This document shows positions 11,952-24,036 of a stretch of DNA of 64,000 bases, one piece after another (within the stretch, counting starts at the first letter, position 1; every line of letters begins with the position of its first letter). Source of the stretch: Lepidonotus clava (lineage: Eukaryota > Annelida > Polychaeta > Phyllodocida > Polynoidae); contig OW387134.1 in the NCBI GenBank assembly GCA_936440205.1, forward strand, positions 21,926,908 through 21,990,907, read 5' to 3'. The position numbers and the translations under genes are program-made. The notes beneath the pieces are model-generated. The model was not told where the DNA came from, ran no database searches, and saw only the letters and a list, made by a program, of their open reading frames with translations.

Positions 11952-14900
11952 TTGATATTTCGCAAGCGACTGGTGTAGGACGTTATGTGATTTGATAAAT
12001 TTGAAACAGTACATTTATCTCATATGGATGCTACTATATTATGGTAAACTGTATCGTTACTGCATAAAAATGTCACTATAATGAAACACTTGAATGATGG
12101 GCTGATCTTACTAAAAGGTTAGTACTGCAGCTGAAAAGAAAACGTCACTGACAAACTGTTACTGTCAGACATCTCTATTCTTAGGATAAATGCGTTTGCA
12201 ACTACTCTGTGCGAAAGATCCCTTTACATCAAAACCTTTGTTGGTAGCTCGAAAACTGTACAAAAACACTTTTCAACTATGGAAAAGTATCAAGTGTACC
12301 TTTACAGTAAGTAGCATAGTTAGGCCAGGCATTTAAATCATCAACGTGAACCTCGACCGCGAGGCAGTTCTCCATTCATCTTCCATTTATTTTCTACGAC
12401 GGCTGAGTGTGAACCTCCAAAATCAAGAGTCTCCATAAATCTCAACGACAGAAGAGGTTAGAGGTTACCCTCTCAAGAGAAGGGGCATTTTGGAGAATAA
12501 TAATGAACCTCCTCCATCTCCTCCGCATCAACACCAACCATGCAGAGTGATGTAACAAGATACATGTATTACTGTTCCTTTTTTAGTTGTAATTGATGCA
12601 AGACGGAGTTTAGTATATTTAACACGCTGTATCAGTGTGATGAAAAAGAATCTTTTTCAAACCTTTTGATTTAAGAATAAGAACTTTCCAGGAGAAGGTA
12701 AAAGTAACACATATATGGTTATGTAAAATCTTGCAGGCCGATCTGGAGCCGCTGGGGCGTTCTTGCTGCAGCTGCCTGTAGGACACAGGGCCGGTTTAGT
12801 GAAAGGATGCTCTACGCCAAACAAACCTGGGGAAACTACATGTTAGAGAGCAGAACCGTTACCACCCAGGAGGACGTATTTACACGCTCAGCATGTGATG
12901 GTGCATGCTAGGTCGTCAATGAGTAGCCCAGATCGGGGCGGGTCACTACCCACCCCGGACAACTATAGCGATGCCCGCAACGTACTTCCCTCTCTTAGTA
13001 CTCTAAGTATGTTTCCATTCACTATGTCAGTGACAGACGCGCGCAGGCTTCTGAGGGGCCGATGTTTCAGATCTCAACACATCCAAACCGCAATATCAAT
13101 CACATGCATGGGTGAGGTTCCCCCGGAGCTTCCCTAGCCACCAATTAAACCATGTGACTGCAATGATACGCCCCAGAACTTACGGCTGGCGTCCCAGATT
13201 GTACTTATAATAGCCAAGGACCATAAATATTATTCATGTTCCTAGTTGCTGACGCGCGTAGCATTCCTCTCGATGAGAAGGATATTTCACTCAAAAACAG
13301 AACGAATGATAAATTGAGAACAGCTCTGTGGTCACACTCACTTGTAAACCTTACAAGCCCACCGCTGTATTCCTTTGAAATATTTCTGACATAAATGTTG
13401 ATAAATAAATATTCCCTTGCTTTTTATCAAAAGAACATTGATTAGATCCAGCCTCGACCTAATCAAAGAAAGTCCCGTATTTAGAGGGTAAATGGCCGTA
13501 TAACTATCCAGCTCTCTGATCTGTCGCATTGACTTCATTCCTCTGACCAATGGAGAAAGAACATGCGTTATAGTCCGATTCTGGAAACGATCGGTTGAGC
13601 TGGCGTCTACTACAAATCGACAGGCAGGGTCGACCTGGGTGCCCCTCCCTCAAAGGTCCCAGCATTAAGGTCAATTAAAGTCTGATTATTCCAGGATCAT
13701 GTTTCAGGCCTGCTGTCAGCGGAAATCACCAGGAGTTCCTGCTCAGGGGGAAGCGGAGAATGTTCCAGACTTCCGCCTACTGGAGTTGGGCGATGACCGG
13801 GTTGTGGGGATGGAGGCTGAGGTCTGGGGGGGGGGGGGCATCTACATGGTTGATAGTACATGTATTGGTAAGTTACGGTCAACGAAACAAATAGAAATTG
13901 CTCTGGAGCTTAAACAAAATTATTTTATCTCAAAGTGCTCACTAGTACTGTGCAAAAAAAGAAGACATTTTTCAAGCTTTACTTTTTATAGTTTTTATTC
14001 AATATTGCATAATTTTATAACTATAACAAAATTTTGATAACATCACTGGGAACTTGGAATTGATTGGAATGTGCGAGTAACGTGAAAGAGGGAGAGGGCG
14101 AGCATAGGCCATGGGTGGTGTAGGTGTCGGGGTAGGCAGTGCAATAGTTTATAGGAAGAGCTGAGGGGCTGGGCTGGGGTGGGGGTGGGGTGCTGATCGG
14201 TTTGCTCCAGGGTGTGATCGGCGCCCGGCCCGGACGTAGATTCCTCCCGACCAGAACCAGCTGGTCGCTGGCACCAGCTGGAGGCCAATCACCAGGCACG
14301 CCCAGCACCAGCAACCCACCTCCTGCTAAAAAGGGACTTTAAGTTTACACCAAAACAGCTTCTACTCTTTGGGAGAGGAATTGGTAAGATAGTTTGTTGC
14401 GCGGCGTAAGTAAACATAGGTGTAGGCCCCTAGACATTTGTATATTAAAAAAAAAACACTTAAAGGCAGACTTGAAGTTATAGAGAAATGAGGGGTAAAA
14501 ACTGACGGATCGATATTTGAAGAGACAATCAACAGTAAGAGTGACATGGGCCTACTGTGCATAAGGGCAAAACGTTATCACAAATGTGTTTTTCATTGGC
14601 TAGATTTGATACTCAAATGATTCTTGTCCATTTAAAGACACGCTTTTAGCAATCATTTGATCAGCTAGTTCTCACTAACAGCGACAAAAGAGATAGCATT
14701 AAAACATAAACAAAACCAAAGAAACGGCAAGAATTCTTCTCTCCCTTTCACCTCCCCATATCGTCTTGTTTCTGTCGATCTTAAGTCAACCCAGCTGTTG
14801 CTATGGTTACGTCGACATGTGTCTGGCATCTGCCTCCAGGGGGCCCAAGGCGTGATGGGACATGACAGCGTCCGCGGACTGGGGTGACTTCCGCCTGAGT

Positions 14901-14967
14901 CCACTTCCTGTCACTGCTTTGTTCCGCGAAATATGACGAACGAGAGGGCAGGGTGTGATCTGTCAGT

Positions 14968-16495
14968 CACCACGGGCCCCGTGAGAAGGGGCGGGACTAC
15001 TGACATCTCCCCATACCTCTACTGTCTATATACTGTAAGCAGCAGGCCCCGTGAGAAGGGGCGGGACTCCTGACATCTCCCCATACCTTTACTGTTCATA
15101 TCCTGACGGCAGCAGGCCCTGTGAGAAGGGGCGGGACTACTGACATCTCCACATACATTTACTGTTCATATACTGTGAGCACCGGGCCCTGTGTGAAGGG
15201 GTGGGGATTACTGACATCTCCCCATACCTTTACTGTTTATATATACTGTAAGCAGCAGGCCCTGTGAGAAGGGGTGGAGACTACTGACATCTCCCTAAAC
15301 CTTTACTGTTCATATACTGTAGGCAGCAGGCCCTGTGAGAAGGGGCGGGACTACTGACATCTCCCCATACCTTTACTGTTCATATACTGTAAGCAGCAGG
15401 CCCCGTGAGAAGGGGCGGGGACTACTGACATCTCCACATACATTTACTGTTCATATACTGTAAGCAGCAGGCCCTGTGAGAAGGGGCGGGACTACTGACA
15501 TCTCCACATACATTTACTGTTCATATACTGTAAGCAGCAGGCCCCATGAGAAGGGGCGGGACTACTGACATCTCCCCATACCTTTACTGTTCATATATAC
15601 TGTAAGCAGCAGGCCCCATGAGAAGGGGCGGGACTACTGACATCTCCCCATACCTTTACTGTTCATATATACTGTAAGCAGCAGGCCCCGTGAGAAGGGG
15701 CGGGGACTACTGACATCTCCCCATACCTTTACTGTTTATCCGGCTGTTTATATACTGTAAGCAGCAGGCCCCGTGAGAAGGGGCAGGACTACTGACATCT
15801 CCCCATACCTTTACTGTTCATGTACTGTAAGCAGCAGGCCCCGTGAGAAGGGGCGGGGACTACTGACATCTCCCCATACCTTTACTGTTCATGTACTGTA
15901 AGCAGCAGGCCCCGTGAGAAGGGGCGGGGACTACTGACATCTCCCCATACCTTTACTGTTCATGTACTGTAAGCAGCAGGTCCTGTGAGAAGGGGCGGGA
16001 CAACTGACATCTCCCCATACCTTTACTGTTCATATACTGTAAGCAGCAGGCCCTGTGAGAAGGGTACTACTGACATCTCCCCATACCTTTACTGTTCATA
16101 TACTGTAAGCAGCAGGTCCTGTGAGAAGGGGCGGGACAACTGACATCTCCCCATACCTTTACTGTTCATATACTGTAAGCAGCAGGTCCTGTGAGAAGGG
16201 TACTACTGACATCTCCCCATACCTTTACTGTTCATGTACTGTAAGCAGCAGGCCCCGTGAGAAGAGACGGGACTACTGACATCTCCCCATACCTTTACTG
16301 TTCATATACTGTAAGCAGCAGGCCCAGTGAGAAGGGGCGCGGACTACTGACATCTCCCGATACCTTTATTGTTCATACTGTAAGCACTGGGCCCCGTGAA
16401 AGGGGGGGGGGGGATCTTTACTGTCCACTCCCCATATCTATCTGCTCCCCATACCTGCAGTATTGTCCATACTTTAAGCAGCAGGCCACACTTCT
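14968..16495. repeat. Minisatellite, 71-bp unit, about 21 copies
   Basis: The unit reads GTGAGAAGGGGCGGGACTAC, TGACATCTCCCCATACC, TTTACTGTTCATATACTG, TAAGCAGCAGGCCCC. I count 21 copies from the GAGAAGG landmark (14,981; 15,051; 15,122 ... 16,331; 16,399). Length varies through extra TATA steps and a 12-bp insertion near 15,740. Most copies carry a GC box (GGGGCGGG). Near 15,987-16,200 two types alternate, one lacking the GGCGGGA word, a two-unit higher-order pattern. Edge copies are the most decayed. Confidence 0.95.
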
Positions 16496-16499
16496 TGTC

Positions 16500-19284
16500 A
16501 GGATTAGCGACGAAATTGATAAATAATACTGCAATGCAGAAGGGCTAGGATCAAGTAGATGATCAAACATACTTTCGATTTCATTTTTTGTTTAATATAA
16601 ATTGAAATTAAGAAAAAGAACAAATCGCTTTTCTTACAAAAAGTACAAACAATGAACAAATTGTGAAAGGAAAAAGTTCTTAAAAAAAGAAAAAGACGAC
16701 GTGACGACCAATTGTAGGCCTACTTCTTTAGTTAAGGAACATCCTTGAAGACCCATTCCCCATACCAGGAGAGTGGACAGCCGGCATAGCGGAAAAGGAA
16801 TTCAGACTCTATCTCTTAAAGAGCAAGTATACTTATTGCTAAGTATAGGGTAGATCACTTTATGGGTATCATACTTCTTTTATAAACATATCCGTTCTGA
16901 CCCCCCTTAAAATTCGGAAGTGTTAGTGTTGCGATTTTGTTTAGTAATCAGTACACCCAAAATAAAAAGGGGCCTAAAAAACAATAATGCTCTAGTGACA
17001 CATTAAGATATCAATCTATACAACCAAAAAGAACTATTTGGCCGACCCAACGCAATTATGAATCTGAGGGCTGAGGGGCGCGACAACAAGTGCATTATTG
17101 TTCCGTGATATGAATCAAATTTATTCTAAAAATACAACGATGTCTTGACCAAAGGACAACTAACGTGTCACTGGCGCCAAGACTACAATGACGCCGTGGC
17201 CATGCGGCTATAAGGGGCTTAGATGCTGATACGATAGTCCTCTGAATTGTCCTTCTTTGATGGTACACACATTACCTATAGTGGACACTTTTATTAACTC
17301 CTGTAATCTGTTTCACAGACCACTAAACCATAGCTCTGATAGTGAACTTCTTGAAAGCAGATTAGTGAAAGTTATCTTCTGGAAACAAAGACTATTTTTT
17401 TTCATTTGTACAACAGTAACAATATAGCAAGCCCGCGTCAGTATTCCTCAGATTTGAGAGAATCGGTGCAGAATTGGGCCAAAAACTGCAGTTGCTGAAA
17501 ATTCCCAATACTCCACATTCTGACATGTATGTACTTTAGTATAGTAGATCTACTCTAAGTAAAATCAAGTTTATTTTCCCAGTAATTATTCATTTATTTC
17601 TATTACATAGGCAAGGTAGAAGTAACGTTTTGTTTGCAACCTGCTGGCTCTGCTCCGAGTCGGGTATGACCATGCCATGGGCCCTGAATAATCATAGCCT
17701 ACAGAAGTCTACACCTGTGGAAGGGTAATATTTACCTAAGTAAACCTCACAAGAAACGGCCGTCGGCACAAAGAGCACAGCTGAACACGGCCAATGACGA
17801 CTTCAAAGGTCATAAGGTCCCTGATCCTCTACCAAAGACCGACAAGTAAGCTAACTAACAGGGGGAATAAACAAGACTGAAAGGGGTCTCGATAGCTCCC
17901 TCAACGTTTACTGATTCCGAAACGTAGCTACTACTGGGATTTGCAACACAAAAAAAAACACTTTAGGGTGACCGATTTAAAGATTCTTGGGCGCGGTATT
18001 TCAAGTAACTTCACATATTAAAATTGATTAAAACTCCGAATTTGGGTATAATGCAATGCATGTGTCATATAATAAGCACATTACATATACAATATTGATA
18101 TCGTAAATTGATTTGTATAGGGTTAAACTAGAAATAATTATTACGTGCTAAGAATATTAGTAATGACAGCTATATTACCAGCAACCCCCCCCCCCCCCCC
18201 CCACATCCCATCCCACCTCGTGTCTAGATACGTGTCGCCGTCATAGCACTTAGGCCAGACGTATACGTGATTAGAATAATAGGATGCATGTTTATTATTC
18301 TATATGAAGCCACTTTTTGGGTAATTGGTCATTCGGCTATTCTCACATTGCATGTAACAATGACCAGTAATAAAGACTTACAAAGTTGCTGTAAGCTTTG
18401 CTGTAAGCTAAAACTCCTACTTGATTTTCTTATTAGTACGTGTAATCGCTCGATTAAGGAATTAAGACTGTTTTGCATTTTGCAAAGATCATTAATTCAA
18501 TGAGCTAGAAAAAAAAGGAACATGTTGCATGCAGCGACCGAGTGTAAACCGTTGTGTACGACCTTGCATTTGTAATTAACATCAAAAATTCAATACATGA
18601 CTATTTAAAGTACATGTACTTGTAGGTCTACATGTAAAATAGCCACAAATAAAACAGTCATCAGTGGGCTTAGTCACGTCCCAGAAGTCACATATATATC
18701 ATATATTGCATTGGTATCAACAGTAAACCAACCACATGGGATGTTTTCCAACGATGACAGTGCAAACATAGGCCTACCTGTTTCCCTATCAGATTCAAAC
18801 CCAGTTTTAGTTTATTGCTAAATGACTGCATGGTGGCCATAATCAGCAGGCATGCGCCTCGGACGGGTGTTATATCTAGCGCGCTTCCCTGTGGGATACC
18901 ACACGATAAAAGTGGTATCCAGGGACTTGATGACCGCGTCATTTTCCCACAGCCCTTTGAACCCCCTGAGAGGGGAGGGCAGAAGGGCCACTCGGCCTAC
19001 ACGAGTGGGGGCGGGGTGCACCCTGAGTTCTACAACTCTCACGGCCAGCTTACCCAGGTAGACCGTCTCCTTAACGTCGTAAAGCCACAGGAGATGTTGA
19101 TATTCGACACATTAAAAGCAAATCATCTTTAGAAAGTCAATCAACTTAGAAGGCTTACCTTGGCTTGGTTACCTTTCAAATATTTAGAATAAGCAACATG
19201 TAGGCCCCTTACATCTTTATGTATATTTATACGCGTCTAGGGGCCTATGCAGGCAAACATTAGGAAACCACTACTAGATAATAT
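16500..19284. other. Gene-free stretch
   Basis: AT-rich, no gene recognised. A poly-C run lies at 18,186-18,202. On the minus strand an open frame of about 97 codons (19,100 to 18,815) contains LWLYDVKETVYLGKLAVRVV and GFKGLWENDAVIKSLDTTF. It is unsupported by clear splice sites or similarity. Confidence 0.4.
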
Positions 19285-19870
19285 ACTAGGGCCTATAGGG
19301 CTATATGGCTATGACTAAACCCAGGCCAGGTAGTAGAAAAGCCATGACCAGGTGACAGGTCCTGTCTTCCATCAAAGGCCCCACCAAATCCAGCGTCTTG
19401 GCCCTGGGTGTAAAGGTCCAGGGCACCCTTCATGACAGGACAAACTAGAAATTATACCCCGATCTCAAGGTTGAGACAAATCCCGTGAGCCCTGATGGAG
19501 TGCAAGCATTCTCATGTTATCTAATAAAAAAAGAAAGTGAAAGTTCCCCGCACAGTTGTAGGGCTCAGCCGGTAATAAACCTACAATTCTAAAGAAGCTC
19601 TGGAATAACACTTAGAATTGGAAGCTGCTTATACCCATTGGCATTGGTCTAAAGAACTGTAGATAAAGAGCCATAGAGCGTGCTGCCCGGCGGACGCTGC
19701 CCGGGACGCTGCCCCGCCCGCCGGCCCTCCCCCTCCCGCCGCCCGGCTCGTGTCCCCCTACTCACCGTCGGCGTCCCACACGCGACCAACACGGCCCCAC
19801 AACAAGGCTCCCATCACCCCAACTTTCCCACGGTCGGCCCTCTACCCGCCAAAAGTTCAGGATCACTCAC

Positions 19871-19974
19871 CGGTGCTTTCTTGGAGCAGTAGAAGGCATT
19901 GTAGATCTTGGAGAACAGCTTGCCGGTGGTGTCCAGCCCGAGAGGTGAACGTAGTCCGCTCCTTGGCATGGATT
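19871..19974 (-). CDS. Exon-like segment of an unidentified minus-strand gene
   Basis: 104 nt bounded by a good acceptor (catccccacag) and a consensus donor (GTGAGT at 19865-19870). With two leading bases it reads SMPRSGLRSPLGLDTTGKLF followed by SKIYNAFYCSKKAP and ends in phase 0. The composition looks coding: it is open, GC-rich at third positions, and surrounded by non-coding AT-rich DNA. I do not recognise the protein. Other reading frames through the segment are also open, so the frame is only the most protein-like choice. No partner exon is certain; a 48-codon open frame ending at about 19285 on the same strand, containing DLYTQGQDAGFGGAFDGRQD, is a weak candidate for the next one. Confidence 0.4.
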
Positions 19975-20059
19975 CTGTGGGGATGTGGAGTAACGGCGTC
20001 CGTCGGCCAGGTACCCTCACTGCCGACAACTGTAGGCTGCAGCTGGTGTTGACAGGGCT

Positions 20060-21286
20060 GGCTTCCCAAGGTCACGTGAGTCTTCACACACGCTCTCCAA
20101 GCAGGTATTTACTGTGTGATCATGAGCTTAGCAAGTCTCTGGTCGGAGAACGTCGCTTAGGACTATCTCGTTATACTAATCCTAATCGCATGTAGCATAA
20201 GAATACTGAAATTCTGTAGGACATGAAAATTATCTAATTTGAAAATAAGACAAATAGGATATTCAAACGTGTATTGATTTAACTAAATAACAAAATTTAA
20301 GATGACATGTAAAAAGTTGTGTTCATGCAACCCTATACCTACCCTAAATATTTGGCCTTTTTTTTTTTTACAAAATCCTAAAGAATTGACCTAAAAAAGC
20401 ATGGAAAACCATAAAACTGCACAGAGGATCTATTTGAGATGATGGTAAGTAAAAAACAAAGCAAAACAAAAACAAAAACAATTTCGACCTACCTACCCTT
20501 TTTTTTGCAACCTATGTTACCTGAACACAAGATATTTCTTTTTGGCCTTATTGAAAATAGGTAAGTTATGTTGTTATAATTGAAGACAAACATTGTACAA
20601 AACTGTTTTACAACATCTGTTGAAAAATTAATTACATTTCTGAAGAATGTTAGATTAAGTCACTGGTGTATTGAAGAAAACCAGTTTATGCTGAAAATTA
20701 CCCAAATTTAAACAATTGTCCCAAAAAAAAAAAAAAATCAAGATATTTATGAAAGCTGTCTGTAACTTTTGAACAAATGAAGATAGAGACTTCATTCTAA
20801 AAGCATGATATTCTTCACATCCAACTTGGTTGGTTTCATGAATCATGTTCCTCTGTATTTTTTCAGTACGTTTCTATTTTTATGTAACATACCTAACACA
20901 GGCTTTTCTAAAATTCGGCAAAACGACACAGCCTTACCTTCGTGTCAACGACAGGGGACATACATGGGCATTTTTGGATAGCCCTTTCTTAAATACAACA
21001 TGAGACAAAGCATTTCTCCAGTGACAATGAAAGGGGAATGACAATAATATTGACGCGGACATACGGACCCCGTCTACACCCCATTTTGTCATTGATGAAT
21101 ATCTATGACAATAGGCCTACACCTTTATAACCCATTGATTGATTTGCAGAATAAATAAATATCGATTGAACGAATTCCTTTTATCTAACTGGTAATATAG
21201 TAAGAAGACACTTTTATGGAGTATGAGGTCCTTTTTATTTACCTGTGCTCAGTAAGGACCGCGGCCTCAAAGTCAAACTTATCTCC
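20060..21286. other. Gene-free stretch
   Basis: AT-rich DNA with A/T homopolymers (20,350-20,520 and 20,723). No gene or repeat family recognised. Confidence 0.45.
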
Positions 21287-22474
21287 ATGGCAGGGATGGA
21301 TTTAGAGGGGGGCGCATGAGGCGCCCGCCCCCTAATTTTCGCCAAATTCATATTTCTTTCCATGTAAAAACCTGGCTGGGGGGGGGGGGGGGGGGGGAGG
21401 TAAAGACGAGATAAGGTACAGAGGGAGCCAAAACCAAAAAAACTCAATGTTCAAAATTTTCCAAAGTCAAATAATCATTGAAAAGCAGTCATTGTGCCTA
21501 TTTCTGGCCTATAGATGTTAAAATCTAAACCATGAAATATGATACAAAATAATTGAAAACATGTTTTCCTTGCTCAAATCAATAAATGTGGATCCGCAAA
21601 AAATGGGTTTGTTTACAAACAAATGGAAATTTTACCATCTCCCATGGTATTCTACTTTGGTTTGAGTTAGTTTTCAGAGCTAATACTTTACCACTGACCT
21701 TAACCAGTTAACTAGACTCACATAGGCTATTTCTGTACTTTTCTGAGTTTTGGCAATTCTATCAACTGATCAATTTTGTTGGTTTTGACTCCCTTTAAAG
21801 AGTGTAAAATGAGTTTTCTCTAACTGTTGATTAAACGTGAATATTATAAGGTCCTATCACTTTCCTATCAACTAAAGAAATTATGTTGTTTTTTTTTAAA
21901 TTATGATATTTTTTAAAAACATTTAGGGTGCTTGTTATGCACTAACATCTTTATTTCCCTTCTGAATTCGTACAGGGTGGTTATGCACATTCCAATGGGA
22001 GGTAGTAGCACCACCTGGTGAGAAAAACTAAACCCATTGAAATCTAAAAAAAAAAATGTCTTTTGGGTAGTCAAGCAGTTTCAGTAGCCTAGACAGATGA
22101 ATTACACAGGAAGAAAAGACTCATAGAGGCCCTATAGGAATGGAAAATAAGCAAGGTGACGTCATGTGATTTTGCTGTTGTTCTATTAGGCTATGTTCTT
22201 ATAACCCAGGACCAATAATGTTTTAAAGGTATTTCAGAGGTTTATAATGGATTTTTAATTTGGAGAGAACAGTAATAGGGGCCTAGGGGGCCTAGGGGGC
22301 CTATAGGGCAAGTATTTATAAAATCAATGGACCTATAGGGGCCTACAAGAACCACAAAAAAAATTAAGGCCCTACTTTTTGCTGAGTTTTAAATAAATAA
22401 ATAAATAGATCAAACATTTCTGAAAAAAGGGAGGGGTGTGCACCCCCGCTTCCCCCTCTCTGGATCCGCCCATA
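21287..22474. mobile_element. Probable non-autonomous hAT-like element, about 1.2 kb
   Basis: The left end (CCATGGCAGGGATGGATTTA, then GAGGGGGG) and right end (CCCCCTCTCTGGATCCGCCC, then ATAGG) are imperfect inverted repeats of the CAGTGGCGGATCCAGAGGGGG type also seen at 8.39 and 29.73 kb. A run of about 20 G lies at 21,378-21,397. The interior has no transposase frame. A GGGGCCTAG triplication sits at about 22,277-22,300. Confidence 0.55.
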
Positions 22475-22496
22475 GGCCTATATATTTAAATTTTAA

Positions 22497-22694
22497 GGGA
22501 CGTTCTCGTCCGTGACTTCAAAGAGATAGGCCTACATACGCCGACGTAAGCCTAACGACGCGACGGCCGGTGCCCTGTTTTGCCCTTTCAGAACGTAATA
22601 ACGCGACGTTATTGGTCACGTCACGAAATTGGCGCGGAGTTAGGGGGGTTACAACGGAGCAAATTACGTCCGTCTCAGGGACGAGAACGTCCCT
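22497..22694. mobile_element. TTAA-flanked miniature element, about 198 bp
   Basis: GGGACGTTCTCGTCC at the left and GGACGAGAACGTCCC at the right are exact 15-bp inverted repeats, each bordered by TTAA (22,493-22,496 and 22,695-22,698). TTAA borders are the piggyBac signature. The interior is CpG-rich. It sits between the 1.2-kb hAT-like element and the promoter-like region. Confidence 0.75.
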
Positions 22695-22699
22695 TTAAG

Positions 22700-23039
22700 A
22701 GAGTCCCACGAAATTGCCGCTGAGAGGTCTATGCCTATGATGCTCCCGCGCCTCACCAGCTCACAGCAGCGTACACCGCCGCAGCGCCACACCAGAGGAT
22801 GGTTTGGCGCGGCAACGGAGAGTAACAGCAGCGCCATCTGAAGAGAAAATGGCGGGAAATTGGCGTGGTTTTCTTTTTGCTCGCCAGATAGCACTCAAAA
22901 CTTGTGTTAGCTGGTTTCCGAAGGGTGTTTGAATCCTTTCCTTGTATTAATTTTGTAGAACCAGCGACTTCATTACTTCCGGAGAATCTGCTTTGCGTCG
23001 GAGAGTTTTGTACATCTGTTGGTCAGTTGATATTTACAG
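22700..23039 (+). promoter_or_regulatory. CpG-rich promoter-like region and possible non-coding first exon of the BTB gene
   Basis: A short CpG-dense island in AT-rich surroundings with E2F-like sites (TTTGGCGCGG near 22802 and ATGGCGGGAAATTGGCG near 22849) and a GCGCCATCT motif. It ends in a good donor, TTTACAG/GTAATT at 23039/23040, which could splice to the acceptor at 25003 just before the BTB start codon. The LINE at 23.3 kb would then lie in the first intron. Promoter activity and this exon are inferred. Confidence 0.4.
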
Positions 23040-23324
23040 GTAATTTTGTATAATATACATGTAATTTTACACATACAAACAGTTAAGCAGTAGAAGTAAG
23101 TTACATATACCTCGGAAATGATATCTATGTTGTTTGTCACACTAACATTTTTCCAAGAAATCTTCATAATTCTCACAATTCCTGATTTAGACCTGTTTAC
23201 TTTGGGATGTATTGCTGGCATGATTATGATGATACATTACAGAGGTCGGAGTTTTTACAAAGTCAGGCACTGACACAAATCTGAGTGAATGAGTTAGTAC
23301 TTGTGTCTTCTATTTCAATAAGGT

Positions 23325-24036
23325 GTTGATAAAATGAGGATGAATTACAAAACCTTCAAAAACAACTTTGATATTGAACAATATTTGTCTCTCCAGGATG
23401 TGCCACTATCATTTAGAAAGCTTTATTGCGCCTTTCGAATAAGCTGTCATGTTTTGGAAATAGAAAGGGGGAGATATCATAATCCACGTATACCACCAGA
23501 AAAAAGGATATGCAAAATTTGTAAGTTGCAGCCTGAAACGGAATGGCATTTTATACTCTTTTGCCCATTGTATACTAAAGTACGCAAAGAAATGTTCGAA
23601 GCCATTAATTCCGAAGAGCCAGATACATTGTTTATAGAAAATGAAAAACTGTTTATATATTTAATGAGTAGTACAAATGCTAGTATTATAAAAGCAGTGA
23701 TGACTTACTTGTACAAAGCAAATTCTTTGCGTAAACTTGAAACTAACAGAAACAGCAGACTATAATCCGATCTCTGTATGAACCTTTGTACTCAAGTGTA
23801 TTATGGTTTGTATACACTTTTGTATATTGCAATGTATTTCCAGGAATGTTAACTGTTATACAAATACTAATATTATAAAAGCAGTGATGTACCTTTACCA
23901 GCGGATTCTTAACAGTGACCACACCATGTAGTGGTATGTAGGAGCTGATGCTCATGTAGTACTTTCTTTTTGTTTTCATCTTGCCATGTATTGTCTCAGC
24001 AGTATTGTGCAATAAAGAAATAAAGAAATAAAATTA
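23325..24036 (+). mobile_element. 5'-truncated non-LTR retrotransposon (LINE), C-terminal end of ORF2 and 3' tail
   Basis: An open frame to 23765 encodes about 143 residues with the zinc-knuckle-like end typical of many invertebrate LINE reverse transcriptases: CKICKLQPETEWHFILFCPL, then YTKVRKEMF (CxxC...H...C). Upstream reverse transcriptase and endonuclease parts are missing and the frame is closed by a stop just upstream, as expected for 5' truncation. The element seems to end in an AATAAAG-type tail near 24010-24036. A stretch of about 25 bp (TATTATAAAAGCAGTGATG) occurs twice, near 23685 and 23871, so the 3' UTR holds a partial duplication of the ORF end. The LINE clade cannot be assigned from this fragment. 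Confidence 0.8.

Larger units (their letters stand above)
8565..14960. other. Gene-free stretch
   Basis: No gene recognised. A GC-rich block at 11,450-11,760 has open frames on the minus strand without similarity. An acceptor-like site at 12,736 is followed by a 58-codon open plus-strand frame (about 12,738-12,910, containing SERMLYAKQTWGNYMLES), but no donor or partner exon supports it. A degenerate GACATGG-rich tract lies at 11,080-11,275 and a palindromic element at 11,922-11,951. Confidence 0.4.

Noticed and set aside
14968-16495. CRISPR-like array
   Set aside because: Units are head-to-tail without unique spacers; it is a minisatellite in a eukaryotic genome.
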